Source: Paracoccus contaminans
GTDB lineage: Bacteria; Pseudomonadota; Alphaproteobacteria; Rhodobacterales; Rhodobacteraceae
Direction of reading: 5' to 3'
DNA: 64,000 nucleotides
Assembly: GCF_002105555.1 (NCBI RefSeq)
Contig: NZ_CP020612.1
Location: forward strand, 1,101,001 to 1,165,000
Made by a program: the position numbers and the translations under genes. Below the pieces are notes generated by a model, which ran no database searches, was not told the DNA's origin, and saw nothing but the letters and a program-made list of their open reading frames with translations. Position 1 is the stretch's first letter; the number at the start of each line of letters is the position of its first letter. Positions 8,201-17,170 of this stretch are shown in pieces.

Positions 8201-10468
8201 CGGTTCCGCTTCGAGGATGACGATCGCGCGAAGCTCAAGGAGAACGTAGCCGAGATCAAGGCGTCCGGAGAGTCCGATCAGTTCCTGCCTGCGCTCTTCT
8301 GCTCGCCAACGATGGAACTCGGTGTCGATATTTCAGCGCTGAATGCCGTCTATCTGCGCAACGTGCCGCCGACACCTGCCAACTATGCACAGCGTGCTGG
8401 TCGGGCCGGTCGATCCGGACAGGCGGCGGTCATCGTGACCTATTGCGCGGCGCAATCCCCGCACGATCAGTATTTCTTCGAGCGCCGGAATGACATGGTG
8501 GCGGGCGTCGTCCGGCCGCCTGCGCTCGACATCACCAACGAAGAACTGGTTCGCTCGCACCTGCACGCAGTTTGGCTGGCAGAAGCCAAGCTGGCATTGT
8601 CGCCGGACATCCCCGAGATCCTTGACCTGAAGGAGGCGAAATACCCGCTGAAACAGGAGGTGATGGAGGTCATCAACCGGCCAAGCCTGGTGACGGCAGC
8701 GCGCGCGCCGATGAAGCGGGTGCTGGACCAGATCCTTGCATCAGTGGACGGCAAGAAACCGGCCTGGATGGGCGACGAGGATGATTTGATCCTCGAGGTC
8801 GCGATGCGCGCGCCGCAGGAATTCGACCGCGCGTTTGATCGTTGGCGCGAGCTCTACAACTCGGCGCGTACCCAGTTGATGGAGGCGAACAGCCGGTCCG
8901 AGATCACGGGCCTCTCCGGTGCAGACAGGCGCAAGATCAAGGCCGCCCAGATGCAGGCAAGCGACCAGATCGCCATCCTTGAACAAGGGAAGGCAACCAA
9001 TGGGTCCGATTTCTATTCCTACAGATACCTTGCGACCGAAGGTTTCCTGCCGGGCTACAACTTCCCGCGGTTGCCGCTCTACGCCTTTGTCCCCGGCGAG
9101 GGCAAAGCCGGTTCCTTCCTGCAACGCGCAAGGTTCCTCGCGATTTCCGAGTTCGGGCCGCGCAGCCTGATCTACCACGAGGGCCGGGCTTACCGGGTGA
9201 TGAAGGCCAAGCTGCCGCCCGAGGTCCGCACCGGCGATGGCTCGGAACTGGCCACCAAGGACATCTTCATCTGTTCCAACTGCGGCGCCTGCCACGAAGG
9301 TGAGGTCGAACGCTGTCACGCCTGCAACTCACCCATGGCGGGCGAAGTGCCGGTGCAGCGGACGCTCCGGATCGACAACGTCGAGGCGGCCCCTGCTGAC
9401 CGGATCACCGCGAATGACGAGGAGCGGGTTCGCCAGGGCTTTGATATCCAGACCGTGTTCTCCTGGCCCCGCAAAGATGGGCGGCTCCAGGTGACAGAGG
9501 CTGATTTCCGTTGCGGCGAAACATCCATTCTTGCTCTTCAGTACGCCAACAGCGCCGAGATCAGCCGCATCAACAAGGGCCTGAAACGGCGCAAGAACCA
9601 GACCGTCTTCGGCTTCAACATCGATCCGCGCAGCGGCTACTGGGCAAAGTCGGAAGACGAGGAACCGGACGTCGATGTGCCGCCCGATGTCGTGCGGCCG
9701 GTGCGCATCGTGCCGATCGTGCGTGATCGCAAGAACGCGCTTCTGCTCCGCTTCCTCGATCCGGATGCCTATGCCCCTGAAACGATCGCCACCGTCCAAC
9801 ATGCGCTTCTGCGCGGAATCGCGGTCACCTATCAGCTTGAAGAGGGTGAGATCCTCGGCGAGCCATTGCCCGCCCGGGACAACCGGCGCTCGATCCTCGC
9901 TTATGAAGCGACCGAGGGCGGTGCCGGTGTCCTGAATCGCCTCGTCGAAGATCCACACGCCTTGGGCAAGGTCGCACGGGAAGCCCTTTCCCTGATGCAT
10001 TTCGACAAGGTCGATGACGCCATCGCTGCGGGGGATGCGTCGCTCCTTGTCGACCGGGACAGCGGTGCCTGTGTCCGGGGCTGCTATCGGTGCCTGCTGT
10101 CCTATTTCAACCAGCCAGACCACGAGCTGATCGACCGCGCCAGCGCCGAGGCAAAGCAGATCCTGATCGATCTCGCCCGGGGTGAAATCGTACTGGCGGC
10201 CGGATCATCCCGCCCTGCTGGCGGCATCGACGGTTGGGATGTAGCCTTCAAGAATGCGGGCATTCCGGCCCCGGACGGCGCTTCCGTCAGCTTTGCGGAC
10301 CAGGAGATGCGGTTTGCCTGGCGCACCCATTTTGTTGCCGCCTGCACCAGCGCTCTGTCCGAAGCTGCGCGAGAGATCGCTGACACCAAGGGCTGGACCC
10401 TTTTCGAATTGCCCGAGACTTGCGCGGACGGCGTGCCTGACGCGTTGATTTCGATGTTCAAGGATTGA
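5294..10468 (+). CDS. Large DEAD/DEAH helicase with DUF1998 C-terminus (DrmA-DrmB / DruE-like)
   Basis: A 1724-aa SF2 helicase. Motif I is TTGTGSGKS (about 106-114), motif II DELH (about 230), SAT is in GTSATMAS (about 262), and motif VI is QRAGRAGRSG (about 1032). Cysteine pairs (CREC near 457, CPCC near 574, and CSNC...CHAC near 1325-1345) form likely zinc ribbons. The end (about 1535-1620) has the DUF1998 signatures ATEGGAGVL and GCYRCLLSYFNQPDH. DUF1998 marks DrmB of DISARM and the giant DruE helicase of Druantia, and the size suits either DruE or a DrmA-DrmB fusion. It is the second gene of the operon and 4 bp separate it from the next. It presumably scans or unwinds invading DNA. Confidence 0.85.
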   Translation: MKAFEFDHNLIDSYARFSRSFSTIRAPDIAAEVTRQYDDGRFWPDALLSLNPKFLSGPTVDDLVASGDLDEATARIFRIGATPIRFHRHQAQSIAKARAGQSFVVTTGTGSGKSLCFFVPVVDAIVRSRKAGQPRKTRAIIVYPMNALANSQIKEIEKFISQSGLPEELKPVVRRYTGQESQEERQRIADNPPDILLTNFMMAELLLTRQDALDTKVIDNATGLEFIVLDELHTYRGRQGADVAILVRRLRNRCAPAKAPICIGTSATMASEGSEAGRAKAVADVASRLFGASIGPDAVIDESLQRATDDRLKLEDVRPQLATTLGSDLPETLTDEALRRHPLAVWAELAIGLDDGQELKRKKPVPFDDAVEQLAQDSGLDKETCRRGFEQFLTRVSLPETERGGEGSGAFLAFKLHRFISGAGEIFTTLTGRPRRVLFEGQLEDPDAPGHRLYPTRFCRECGHEVHVVTKSEDADGLRFLPRNIDDTPIPDPDGDIAGYLTPVGGNDPDYAFTGDVETYPEDWREERNGIERLRANRKGRLPEQVTVRPDGRYSPDGVSFWFIPGKFGFCPCCLDQPHPSMRERSKLAGLSGEGRSSATTHLVSTALEWMNGDASGVPAEKRKLLGFTDNRQDAALQAGHFNDYLFVSLLRGAILRAVIDAGADGMAEDEFGLRVVKALGFTASNKEARIHWMLDPEAGAVVREDAQRSLAKVLAHRVWTDLRRGWRYTNPSLSVLKLVDVEFIGLDDIAQDRETLMAVHPALGDLDAGACKKLLKEILGAMLEGLAVSTEALDLTVLDTVGQKSRNLLRAPWAIDQKETPRSRSTLFLQAPGKDRVGLREEQTIIRAGHNSRIGRSINRRSMIGTKLNKDEYLAVMTGLLELMAREGLVSLVEIEADLLGWRLSPSAVRLVPGEAVRTGQAQGNRYFHDLYNAIATDLKRGRSTYWGLEGREHTAQVSQKQREWREWRFRFEDDDRAKLKENVAEIKASGESDQFLPALFCSPTMELGVDISALNAVYLRNVPPTPANYAQRAGRAGRSGQAAVIVTYCAAQSPHDQYFFERRNDMVAGVVRPPALDITNEELVRSHLHAVWLAEAKLALSPDIPEILDLKEAKYPLKQEVMEVINRPSLVTAARAPMKRVLDQILASVDGKKPAWMGDEDDLILEVAMRAPQEFDRAFDRWRELYNSARTQLMEANSRSEITGLSGADRRKIKAAQMQASDQIAILEQGKATNGSDFYSYRYLATEGFLPGYNFPRLPLYAFVPGEGKAGSFLQRARFLAISEFGPRSLIYHEGRAYRVMKAKLPPEVRTGDGSELATKDIFICSNCGACHEGEVERCHACNSPMAGEVPVQRTLRIDNVEAAPADRITANDEERVRQGFDIQTVFSWPRKDGRLQVTEADFRCGETSILALQYANSAEISRINKGLKRRKNQTVFGFNIDPRSGYWAKSEDEEPDVDVPPDVVRPVRIVPIVRDRKNALLLRFLDPDAYAPETIATVQHALLRGIAVTYQLEEGEILGEPLPARDNRRSILAYEATEGGAGVLNRLVEDPHALGKVAREALSLMHFDKVDDAIAAGDASLLVDRDSGACVRGCYRCLLSYFNQPDHELIDRASAEAKQILIDLARGEIVLAAGSSRPAGGIDGWDVAFKNAGIPAPDGASVSFADQEMRFAWRTHFVAACTSALSEAAREIADTKGWTLFELPETCADGVPDALISMFKD

Positions 10469-10472
10469 TCTG

Positions 10473-13238
10473 ATGACCGTGAATTTTGCTCCCGGAGACC
10501 TGGTGCGCGCCCGTGGGCGGGAATGGGTGGCATTGCCGTCCCCGCGCGAGGGCATTCTGGCGTTACGCCCTCTTTCCGGCAGCGAGAATGACACGGTGAT
10601 CCTTGACCCTTCGCTTGAAACCCAGCCGGTTGCCACTGCACGTTTCGACTTGCCCGCCGATGCCGTGCCAACTGTCCAGGCGAAGGCAGCGCTCCTGGCG
10701 GATGCGATGCGGCTGACACTTCGTAGGGGCGCGGGGCCGTTCCGTTCGGCCGCGCAACTGGCTTTCGAGCCCAGAACCTATCAACTCGTCCCCTTGCTGA
10801 TGGCGCTTCGTCTGCAGGTGCCCCGACTGCTGATCGCCGATGATGTCGGAATCGGGAAGACGATCGAGGCAGGCTTGATCCTTCGCGAACTGATGGACCG
10901 TGGCGAAGTCGATGGTTTCTCGGTGCTTTGCCCACCGCACCTCGTCGAGCAGTGGGTCGGGGAACTGAAGCATCGGTTCGGGATCGAAGCGGTCGCCGTG
11001 ACATCAGGCAGTGCCGCGCGGCTGGAACGCGGTCTTCCGCTGGCCCAGACGCTGTTCGATGCCTACCCCTATACCGTCGTCAGCCTTGACTACATCAAGG
11101 CCGAAAAGCGCCGTGAAGGGTTCGCACGTGCGTGCCCCGATTTCGTGATCGTGGACGAAGCCCATGCCTCGGTGGGCACGCACAAGGGCAAGCAGCAACG
11201 GTTTGAGCTGCTCGCAGGCCTTGCCCGCGATCCGGAGCGTCGGATGATCTTTCTCACGGCAACGCCCCACTCGGGCGACGAAGATGCATTCGGCCGCTTG
11301 CTTTCGCTGATCGACCCGTCCTTCGGCACGATGAACTTCGAGGACGCCCGCTACCGGGAACGCTTGGCGCGACATTTCGTACAGCGCCAAAGGATCGATC
11401 TCGTTTCCGGCGATTGGGACGAGAACCGTGCTTTCCCGAAGCATGAAACCACCGAGTCCCCTTATAGGCTATCGCAGCCACATCTCGATTTTCAGGACGC
11501 TGTGCTCGATTACTGCTTCGGCGTCGTCTCCCGCGCAGGATCCGGGCTTCGGGAAAGGCGTCTGGCCTTCTGGGGCACACTCGCCCTGATGCGCTGTGTG
11601 GGTTCGTCGCCGGCCGCCGCCTTGAGTGCGCTGCGCAACCGGATGTCCAATGAGAGCGACCGGCTTGAGCCGCAGATCTACGATGAGGACTCCGACGACG
11701 AAGACGCGGTGGATATTGAACCTGCGACCGGCTTTGACACGGATCCGGCCCTTCAGGCTTTGGTCGTCCACGCCGAAGAGTTGATCCACAAGCCGGATCC
11801 GAAGCTTGCGGCCCTCATCGATGCACTGACGCCACTGATCAAGAAGGGCGCGAATCCCGTCGTGTTCTGCCGCTTCCTGGCCACGGCCGAGCACGTTCGG
11901 GATGGCCTGCGGAAGGCCTTTCCCAAGCTGGTCGTCGAAGCGGTGACAGGCGTTCTGACGCCCGACGAGCGCCGTGACCGCGTGGCCGAAATGACCTCAG
12001 CCGACGACGAGAAGGAAGTCCAGCGCATCCTGGTGGCCACCGACTGCTTGTCCGAGGGGATCAACCTCCAGCAGTTGTTCGACACCGTCGTTCACTACGA
12101 TCTGTCCTGGAACCCGACCCGGCATCAGCAGCGCGAGGGGCGTGTTGATCGCTTCGGCCAGCCAGCCGAACTTGTCCGATCGATCATGATGTTCTCACCG
12201 GACAGCGCCATCGACGGGGCCGTCCTGGATGTCGTCCTGCGCAAGGCGGAAGAAATCCGCAAGGCGACTGGTATCACCGTTCCTTTGCCGGACGAGCGTG
12301 GGCCGGTCACCGACGCCCTGATGGCAGCCGTAATGCTGCGGCAGGGTAAATCCCAGCAGCTGGCCTTCGACTTGCGCCTTGAAGACGGCACCCGGGCGAT
12401 GGAGGCGCGGTGGCGTGACGCCTCCGAGAACGAAAAGAAATCCCGCGCGCGCTTCGCCCAGAATGCGATGAAGCCGCAGGAGGTTGCCCCGGAATGGGAG
12501 AAGGTCCGCACCCTGCTCGGATCGCCAGAGGATGCCAAGATATTCATCGAACGGGCAATGTCGCGTTTCGGCGTGCCGCTGGAACCGCGCAAGACGCTTC
12601 TGATCGCCCATGTCCATGCGTTGGAAGCGGGCCTGAAAGAACGTCTCGCCCAGCGCAACCTGGCTGGCTCGGTCCGTCTTGCGATGACTGAACCCGCGCC
12701 ATCGGGGACTGAGCTGCTCACCAGGACACATCCCCTGACCGCAACCCTCGCAGAGGCGCTGGTCGAGGCCTCACTCGACCCGGAGGCGCTGTCCGGTCTC
12801 GGAATCGGTCGGGTTGGCGCTTGGCCTACCTCCGCCGTCCAGCAGATGACCCGGCTGGCACTCCTTCGGATCCGGTTCAAGCTGACCGTCCATGCACGGA
12901 AGGAGCGCCTGCTCCTTGCCGAGGAGGCCGCCCTGGTCGCGATACAGGGTGGCCGGATCGTTGCTGCTGGCGAAGCCGCCCGCGAACTTCTGAACACGCC
13001 AGCGGACGCTGACCTCGCTCCGTCGGCACGCGACCGCTTCATCGCCAAGGCCAAGGAGGATCTGCCCGGCCTGCTCGACGGCCCCTTGGCTGAGTTCGTC
13101 AGAACCAGAGCCGAAGAACTCATGCAGGATCATGCCCGCTTGCGCGCTGCGGCGGGTTCCGCCTCGCGCGTCACGGTGGAGGCTGTTCTCCCGCCTGACG
13201 TCATCGGTCTCTTCGTCCTGATGCCGAGCGAGGTCTGA
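10473..13238 (+). CDS. SNF2/RapA-like helicase (DrmD-like)
   Basis: A 921-aa SNF2-family ATPase. Motif I is DVGIGKTIEAGLIL (about 122), the DEAH box is in IVDEAHASVG (about 226), motif III is TATPHSG, and motif VI is HQQREGRVDRFGQ (about 556). The GRVDRFGQ form is that of RapA-type remodellers. The C-terminal 300 residues are helical with no recognised domain. In class 1 DISARM, a SNF2 helicase (DrmD) sits beside the adenine methyltransferase, as here. The gene lies 4 bp after the DUF1998 helicase and 2 bp before the methyltransferase, so the three are surely co-transcribed. Assignment as DrmD-like is from domain and context, not alignment. Confidence 0.82.
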   Translation: MTVNFAPGDLVRARGREWVALPSPREGILALRPLSGSENDTVILDPSLETQPVATARFDLPADAVPTVQAKAALLADAMRLTLRRGAGPFRSAAQLAFEPRTYQLVPLLMALRLQVPRLLIADDVGIGKTIEAGLILRELMDRGEVDGFSVLCPPHLVEQWVGELKHRFGIEAVAVTSGSAARLERGLPLAQTLFDAYPYTVVSLDYIKAEKRREGFARACPDFVIVDEAHASVGTHKGKQQRFELLAGLARDPERRMIFLTATPHSGDEDAFGRLLSLIDPSFGTMNFEDARYRERLARHFVQRQRIDLVSGDWDENRAFPKHETTESPYRLSQPHLDFQDAVLDYCFGVVSRAGSGLRERRLAFWGTLALMRCVGSSPAAALSALRNRMSNESDRLEPQIYDEDSDDEDAVDIEPATGFDTDPALQALVVHAEELIHKPDPKLAALIDALTPLIKKGANPVVFCRFLATAEHVRDGLRKAFPKLVVEAVTGVLTPDERRDRVAEMTSADDEKEVQRILVATDCLSEGINLQQLFDTVVHYDLSWNPTRHQQREGRVDRFGQPAELVRSIMMFSPDSAIDGAVLDVVLRKAEEIRKATGITVPLPDERGPVTDALMAAVMLRQGKSQQLAFDLRLEDGTRAMEARWRDASENEKKSRARFAQNAMKPQEVAPEWEKVRTLLGSPEDAKIFIERAMSRFGVPLEPRKTLLIAHVHALEAGLKERLAQRNLAGSVRLAMTEPAPSGTELLTRTHPLTATLAEALVEASLDPEALSGLGIGRVGAWPTSAVQQMTRLALLRIRFKLTVHARKERLLLAEEAALVAIQGGRIVAAGEAARELLNTPADADLAPSARDRFIAKAKEDLPGLLDGPLAEFVRTRAEELMQDHARLRAAAGSASRVTVEAVLPPDVIGLFVLMPSEV

Positions 13239-13240
13239 TC

Positions 13241-16200
13241 ATGGCGCGCAAACCCGTCGTCGACATGTCCGCCTGGCCTTCGCTCAGCCTCGAAGGCAAT
13301 CTTATCGCGCCTGCCATGGTTGCCAGCGTGGACCGCCGCGAGGCATCTGAGCAGACCGAGGCCGACTATCGCATCCGAAAGGGTCTGACGATCCGCGAGG
13401 AAATCTCGACCGCCTTCCGGGTCGGCCAGTCGCACTTCGACACCTTCGCCAGGATCGCAAATCCCTCGGCCGATGCGACGCGTCGGTTCATCAAGGCCTT
13501 CCTGCAGGAAACCTTCGGCTTCGATGACTTCGCCCCAGCGGAGGGCGCCCTTTCCTTCATTGCGGGTGGCCGGGTGCCGATTGTGGTCGTGCCCCCGTCT
13601 GACGAAAAGCTCGACCGGCGCAGCGCAACCCTATCGACCGACCGCACACGCTCGCCCGCTTTCGCCCTTCAGGACCACCTGAACGAGCATGACGATACCC
13701 TCTGGGGCCTTGTCACTAACGGAACCCTGATCCGCCTGATGCGCGACAACGCATCGTTGACCCGCCCGGCCTATATCGAGGCCGACCTCTCCCAGATCTT
13801 CACCAACGAGGATGCCGCCTCCTTCGCCGTTCTCTGGCTGCTGATCCACCGCACCCGCTTTGGCGTCGCGGGCGCCCCGGCCACCGATTGCGCGCTGGAG
13901 CGCTGGCGCGACGCGGGGTCCAAGGAAGGCGAGGTCGCCCGCGACCGGCTGGCCGTCCAGGTCCAGATCGCGCTCAAGGTTCTCGGCTCCGGCTTCCTCG
14001 AGGCCAACCCCGACCTGCGCGACAAGCTGAAATCGGGCGAGATCAACTTGACCGAATGGTTCAACGAACTTCTCCGCCTCGTCTACCGCCTGATCTTCTT
14101 GATGGTGGCCGAGGATCGCAACCTCCTGCACTCTGAAAAGGCCAAGCCCGACGCCCGCAAGCTTTATGCCGAAGGCTACAGCCTCGCCGCCCTGCGCGCC
14201 CAATGCTACCGCGCCGCCTCGTGGGACAAGCATCACGATCGCTACGAGGGCATCAAGATCGTTTTCCACGCGCTCACCCACGGGCAAGAGGCGCTGGCGC
14301 TCCCGGCCCTTGGCGGCCTATTCGCGGGCGACAAGCTGCCCCACCTTGAAACCGCCCGCCTGCGCAACCGCGCTTTCATGGAGGCGCTCTACCGCCTGTC
14401 TTGGCTTGACCAGAAAACCGGCATGGTTCCCGTCAACTGGCGCGCGATGGAGACCGAGGAACTCGGCTCCGTCTACGAATCCCTCCTCGAACTGCAGCCG
14501 CAGCTCGGCGATGACGGCAAGACGCTGGTCTTCGCCTCCGAAGCGGCCGAGCAAAAGGGCAACCAGCGCAAGACCACCGGCTCCTACTACACGCCCGACA
14601 GCCTCGTTCAGGCGCTGCTCGACACAGCACTCGACCCCGTGCTCGACAAGACCGAGGCCGAGGCGGACGATCCCGCCAAGGCGCTGCTGAAGCTCTCGGT
14701 CATCGACCCCGCCTGCGGATCGGGCCACTTCCTGCTGGCCGCCGCCCGCCGCATCGCCACGCGGCTTGCGCGCATCCGCGCCGATGGCACGCCCTCGCTC
14801 GCCGATTTCCGCCACGCCCTGCGCGATGTCGCGCGGTCCTGCCTGCACGGGGTGGACCGCAACCCGATGGCGGTAGAGTTGACCAAGGTCGCGCTGTGGA
14901 TCGAGACGGTGGACCCCGGCCTTCCCCTCGGCTTCTTTGACGCGCAGATCCGCTGCGGCGATGCGCTGCTGGGGGTGTTCGACCTGAAGGTGCTGCAGGA
15001 CGGTATCCCCGATGCCGCCTACAAGCCGCTGACGGGCGACGACAAGGATACGGCGCGCTACTACCTGCAGGCCAACCGCGCCGCGACCTCGGGGCAAGGC
15101 GGGTTCGACTTCGGCACGGGACAAGTCGCCATGCCCGAGATGAAACCGCTGGCGCTGGATTTCTCGGGGTTCCGCGATCTGCCCGAGGATACGGTGGAGC
15201 AGATCGGGGCCAAGGCCGCGCGGTTCAAGGAGCTGCGCAAGGGGCAGGCCTTTGTGCGCGCGACGACGGCGGCGAACCTCTATGTCGCGGCCTTCCTGTT
15301 GCCCAAGGTGGGCGGCGCACCGGCGGGGGCCTCGGCCCGCACCGTGCCGACGACCGAGGAGCTGTGGCTGGCCCTCAATCAGGGCAAGATCAGGCAGGCG
15401 ATGCTGGACGCGCCCAAGGCTGCCCGCCGCGCCCGCGCCTTTCACTGGCCGCTGGAGTTCCCCGATGTGATGCAGCGCGGCGGGTTTGATGTCGTGCTGG
15501 GCAACCCGCCGTGGGAGCGGATCAAGCTGCAGGAGCAGGAGTTCTTCGCCAGCCGCTCTCCTGAAATTTCTGGTGCCCAGAATAAGTCGGAACGAAGCAA
15601 GCTGATCAAGGCGCTTGGCGCAACACCGGAGGGTAGTCCCGAACACACATTGCATCTGGCATTTGAAACCGCGAAGCGCGAGGCAGAGGCGACCAGCGAA
15701 TTCGTCCGAGTGTCGGGCGAGGACGGTGGTCGCTTCGCCCTGACCGGCAGGGGTGACGTCAATACCTATGCCCTTTTTGCTGAACTCTTCGCCAAATTAT
15801 CTAGACATCGGGCAGGTGTCATCGTGCCAACAGGCGTCGCTACCGATGCGACCACCGCGCCGTTTTTCGCACACCTGGTTTCCGAGAGGCGGCTAGCGCA
15901 ACTGGTGGATTTTGAGAATTCCGCACCGCTCTTTGTTGGTGTGCATCGCAGCTTTAAGTTTAGTTTGCTGACGCTTGGTCGGAACGAAGGCACGGCACGT
16001 TTTGCGTTTTACATCACGTCGCCGTCGCAATTGGCGGAGCCAGAGAGAAACTTCAGCCTGACATCGACCCAGATTGCTCGATTGAACCCAAATACAAAAA
16101 CCGCCTCAGTATTTAGAACCCGAGCAGACGCAGAAATCACAACCAAGATCTATGAGAACTCAACAATCTTAGTGCAAAATGAACTCGGGGCAGATGGCAA

Positions 16201-17170
16201 CCCTTGGGGTGTCAAATTTTCAATTCTGTTTCATATGGCGAACGACAGTCATCTGTTTCAGACAACTTCATCCCTTGCGGCCCTAGGGTATTCCCAAGAA
16301 GGGGCTAATTGGACTTCCAGAGAAATCACGTCGAGTCCGGAGGTATACCTGCCCCTGTTCGAGGCTAAGATGTTTGATATCTACGACCATCGTTCGGCGT
16401 CATACGAAAGTCGCGGAGATGAACGTGGCAATAGAGTCCTGCCTGATACGGAACTTCATCACCACATGAACCCCGAGTACGAGGTTCAGCCATTTTACTG
16501 GGTTTCAAAAACCGATGTAAAAGCAGCGCTGGATGATTACTCGCTTGGGGCAATGCTGGTGTTCAACAAGGTAACAGGCATCGGAAATGAGCGCTCTTTC
16601 ATTCCAACCCTTATGCCAATTGCGGGCTTTGGGGATAGCTTGAACCTGATGAAATCCGATCAGCCAGCGACCTTGTACGCCTGCCTGTATGCAAACTGTG
16701 CATCCCTTTGCTTTGATTTTGTGGTTCGCCGAAAAGTTGGTGGGGTGAATATCAATTTCTTTCACGTTGAGCAGTTGCCCGTGCTCCGCCCCAACTTCTA
16801 CACCGAATCCCGCCTCGCCTTCATCACCCCGAAGGTGCTGGAACTCACCTACACCTCGCACAGCCTCGCCCCCTTCGCCCGTGATCTGGGCCATGACGGC
16901 CCGCCCTTCGCCTGGGACGAGGACCGCCGCGCCCGCCTGCGTGCCGATCTCGACGCCTTCTATGCCCGCGCCTACGGCCTGACCCGCGACGAGCTGCGCT
17001 ACATCCTCGACCCCGCCGACGTGAAGGGCCCCGACTACCCCTCGGAAACCTTCCGCGTCCTGAAGGAAAAGGAAATCCGCCAACACGGCGAATACCGCAC
17101 CCGCCGCCTCGTCCTTTCCGCCTGGGACCGGATGGAGGCGAACGGCGAATTCACGGCGATGGGGATGTGA
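13241..17170 (+). CDS. Large N6-adenine DNA methyltransferase (Eco57I/DrmMI-like) with a mosaic recognition region
   Basis: A 1309-aa protein. Its AdoMet motif DPACGSGHFLLAAARR (about 488) and catalytic NPPW (about 756) make it a gamma-type N6-adenine methyltransferase of the large Eco57I/type IIG-like group. The N-terminal 400 residues are helical and have no clear PD-(D/E)XK nuclease motif that I can see. The stretch 15560-16780 (about residues 773-1180), where the target recognition domain should lie, is visibly richer in A+T than both flanks. This suggests that a recognition domain was swapped in. As in DISARM, it probably marks self DNA for the helicase pair. It overlaps the next gene at its stop. 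Confidence 0.87.
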   Translation: MARKPVVDMSAWPSLSLEGNLIAPAMVASVDRREASEQTEADYRIRKGLTIREEISTAFRVGQSHFDTFARIANPSADATRRFIKAFLQETFGFDDFAPAEGALSFIAGGRVPIVVVPPSDEKLDRRSATLSTDRTRSPAFALQDHLNEHDDTLWGLVTNGTLIRLMRDNASLTRPAYIEADLSQIFTNEDAASFAVLWLLIHRTRFGVAGAPATDCALERWRDAGSKEGEVARDRLAVQVQIALKVLGSGFLEANPDLRDKLKSGEINLTEWFNELLRLVYRLIFLMVAEDRNLLHSEKAKPDARKLYAEGYSLAALRAQCYRAASWDKHHDRYEGIKIVFHALTHGQEALALPALGGLFAGDKLPHLETARLRNRAFMEALYRLSWLDQKTGMVPVNWRAMETEELGSVYESLLELQPQLGDDGKTLVFASEAAEQKGNQRKTTGSYYTPDSLVQALLDTALDPVLDKTEAEADDPAKALLKLSVIDPACGSGHFLLAAARRIATRLARIRADGTPSLADFRHALRDVARSCLHGVDRNPMAVELTKVALWIETVDPGLPLGFFDAQIRCGDALLGVFDLKVLQDGIPDAAYKPLTGDDKDTARYYLQANRAATSGQGGFDFGTGQVAMPEMKPLALDFSGFRDLPEDTVEQIGAKAARFKELRKGQAFVRATTAANLYVAAFLLPKVGGAPAGASARTVPTTEELWLALNQGKIRQAMLDAPKAARRARAFHWPLEFPDVMQRGGFDVVLGNPPWERIKLQEQEFFASRSPEISGAQNKSERSKLIKALGATPEGSPEHTLHLAFETAKREAEATSEFVRVSGEDGGRFALTGRGDVNTYALFAELFAKLSRHRAGVIVPTGVATDATTAPFFAHLVSERRLAQLVDFENSAPLFVGVHRSFKFSLLTLGRNEGTARFAFYITSPSQLAEPERNFSLTSTQIARLNPNTKTASVFRTRADAEITTKIYENSTILVQNELGADGNPWGVKFSILFHMANDSHLFQTTSSLAALGYSQEGANWTSREITSSPEVYLPLFEAKMFDIYDHRSASYESRGDERGNRVLPDTELHHHMNPEYEVQPFYWVSKTDVKAALDDYSLGAMLVFNKVTGIGNERSFIPTLMPIAGFGDSLNLMKSDQPATLYACLYANCASLCFDFVVRRKVGGVNINFFHVEQLPVLRPNFYTESRLAFITPKVLELTYTSHSLAPFARDLGHDGPPFAWDEDRRARLRADLDAFYARAYGLTRDELRYILDPADVKGPDYPSETFRVLKEKEIRQHGEYRTRRLVLSAWDRMEANGEFTAMGM

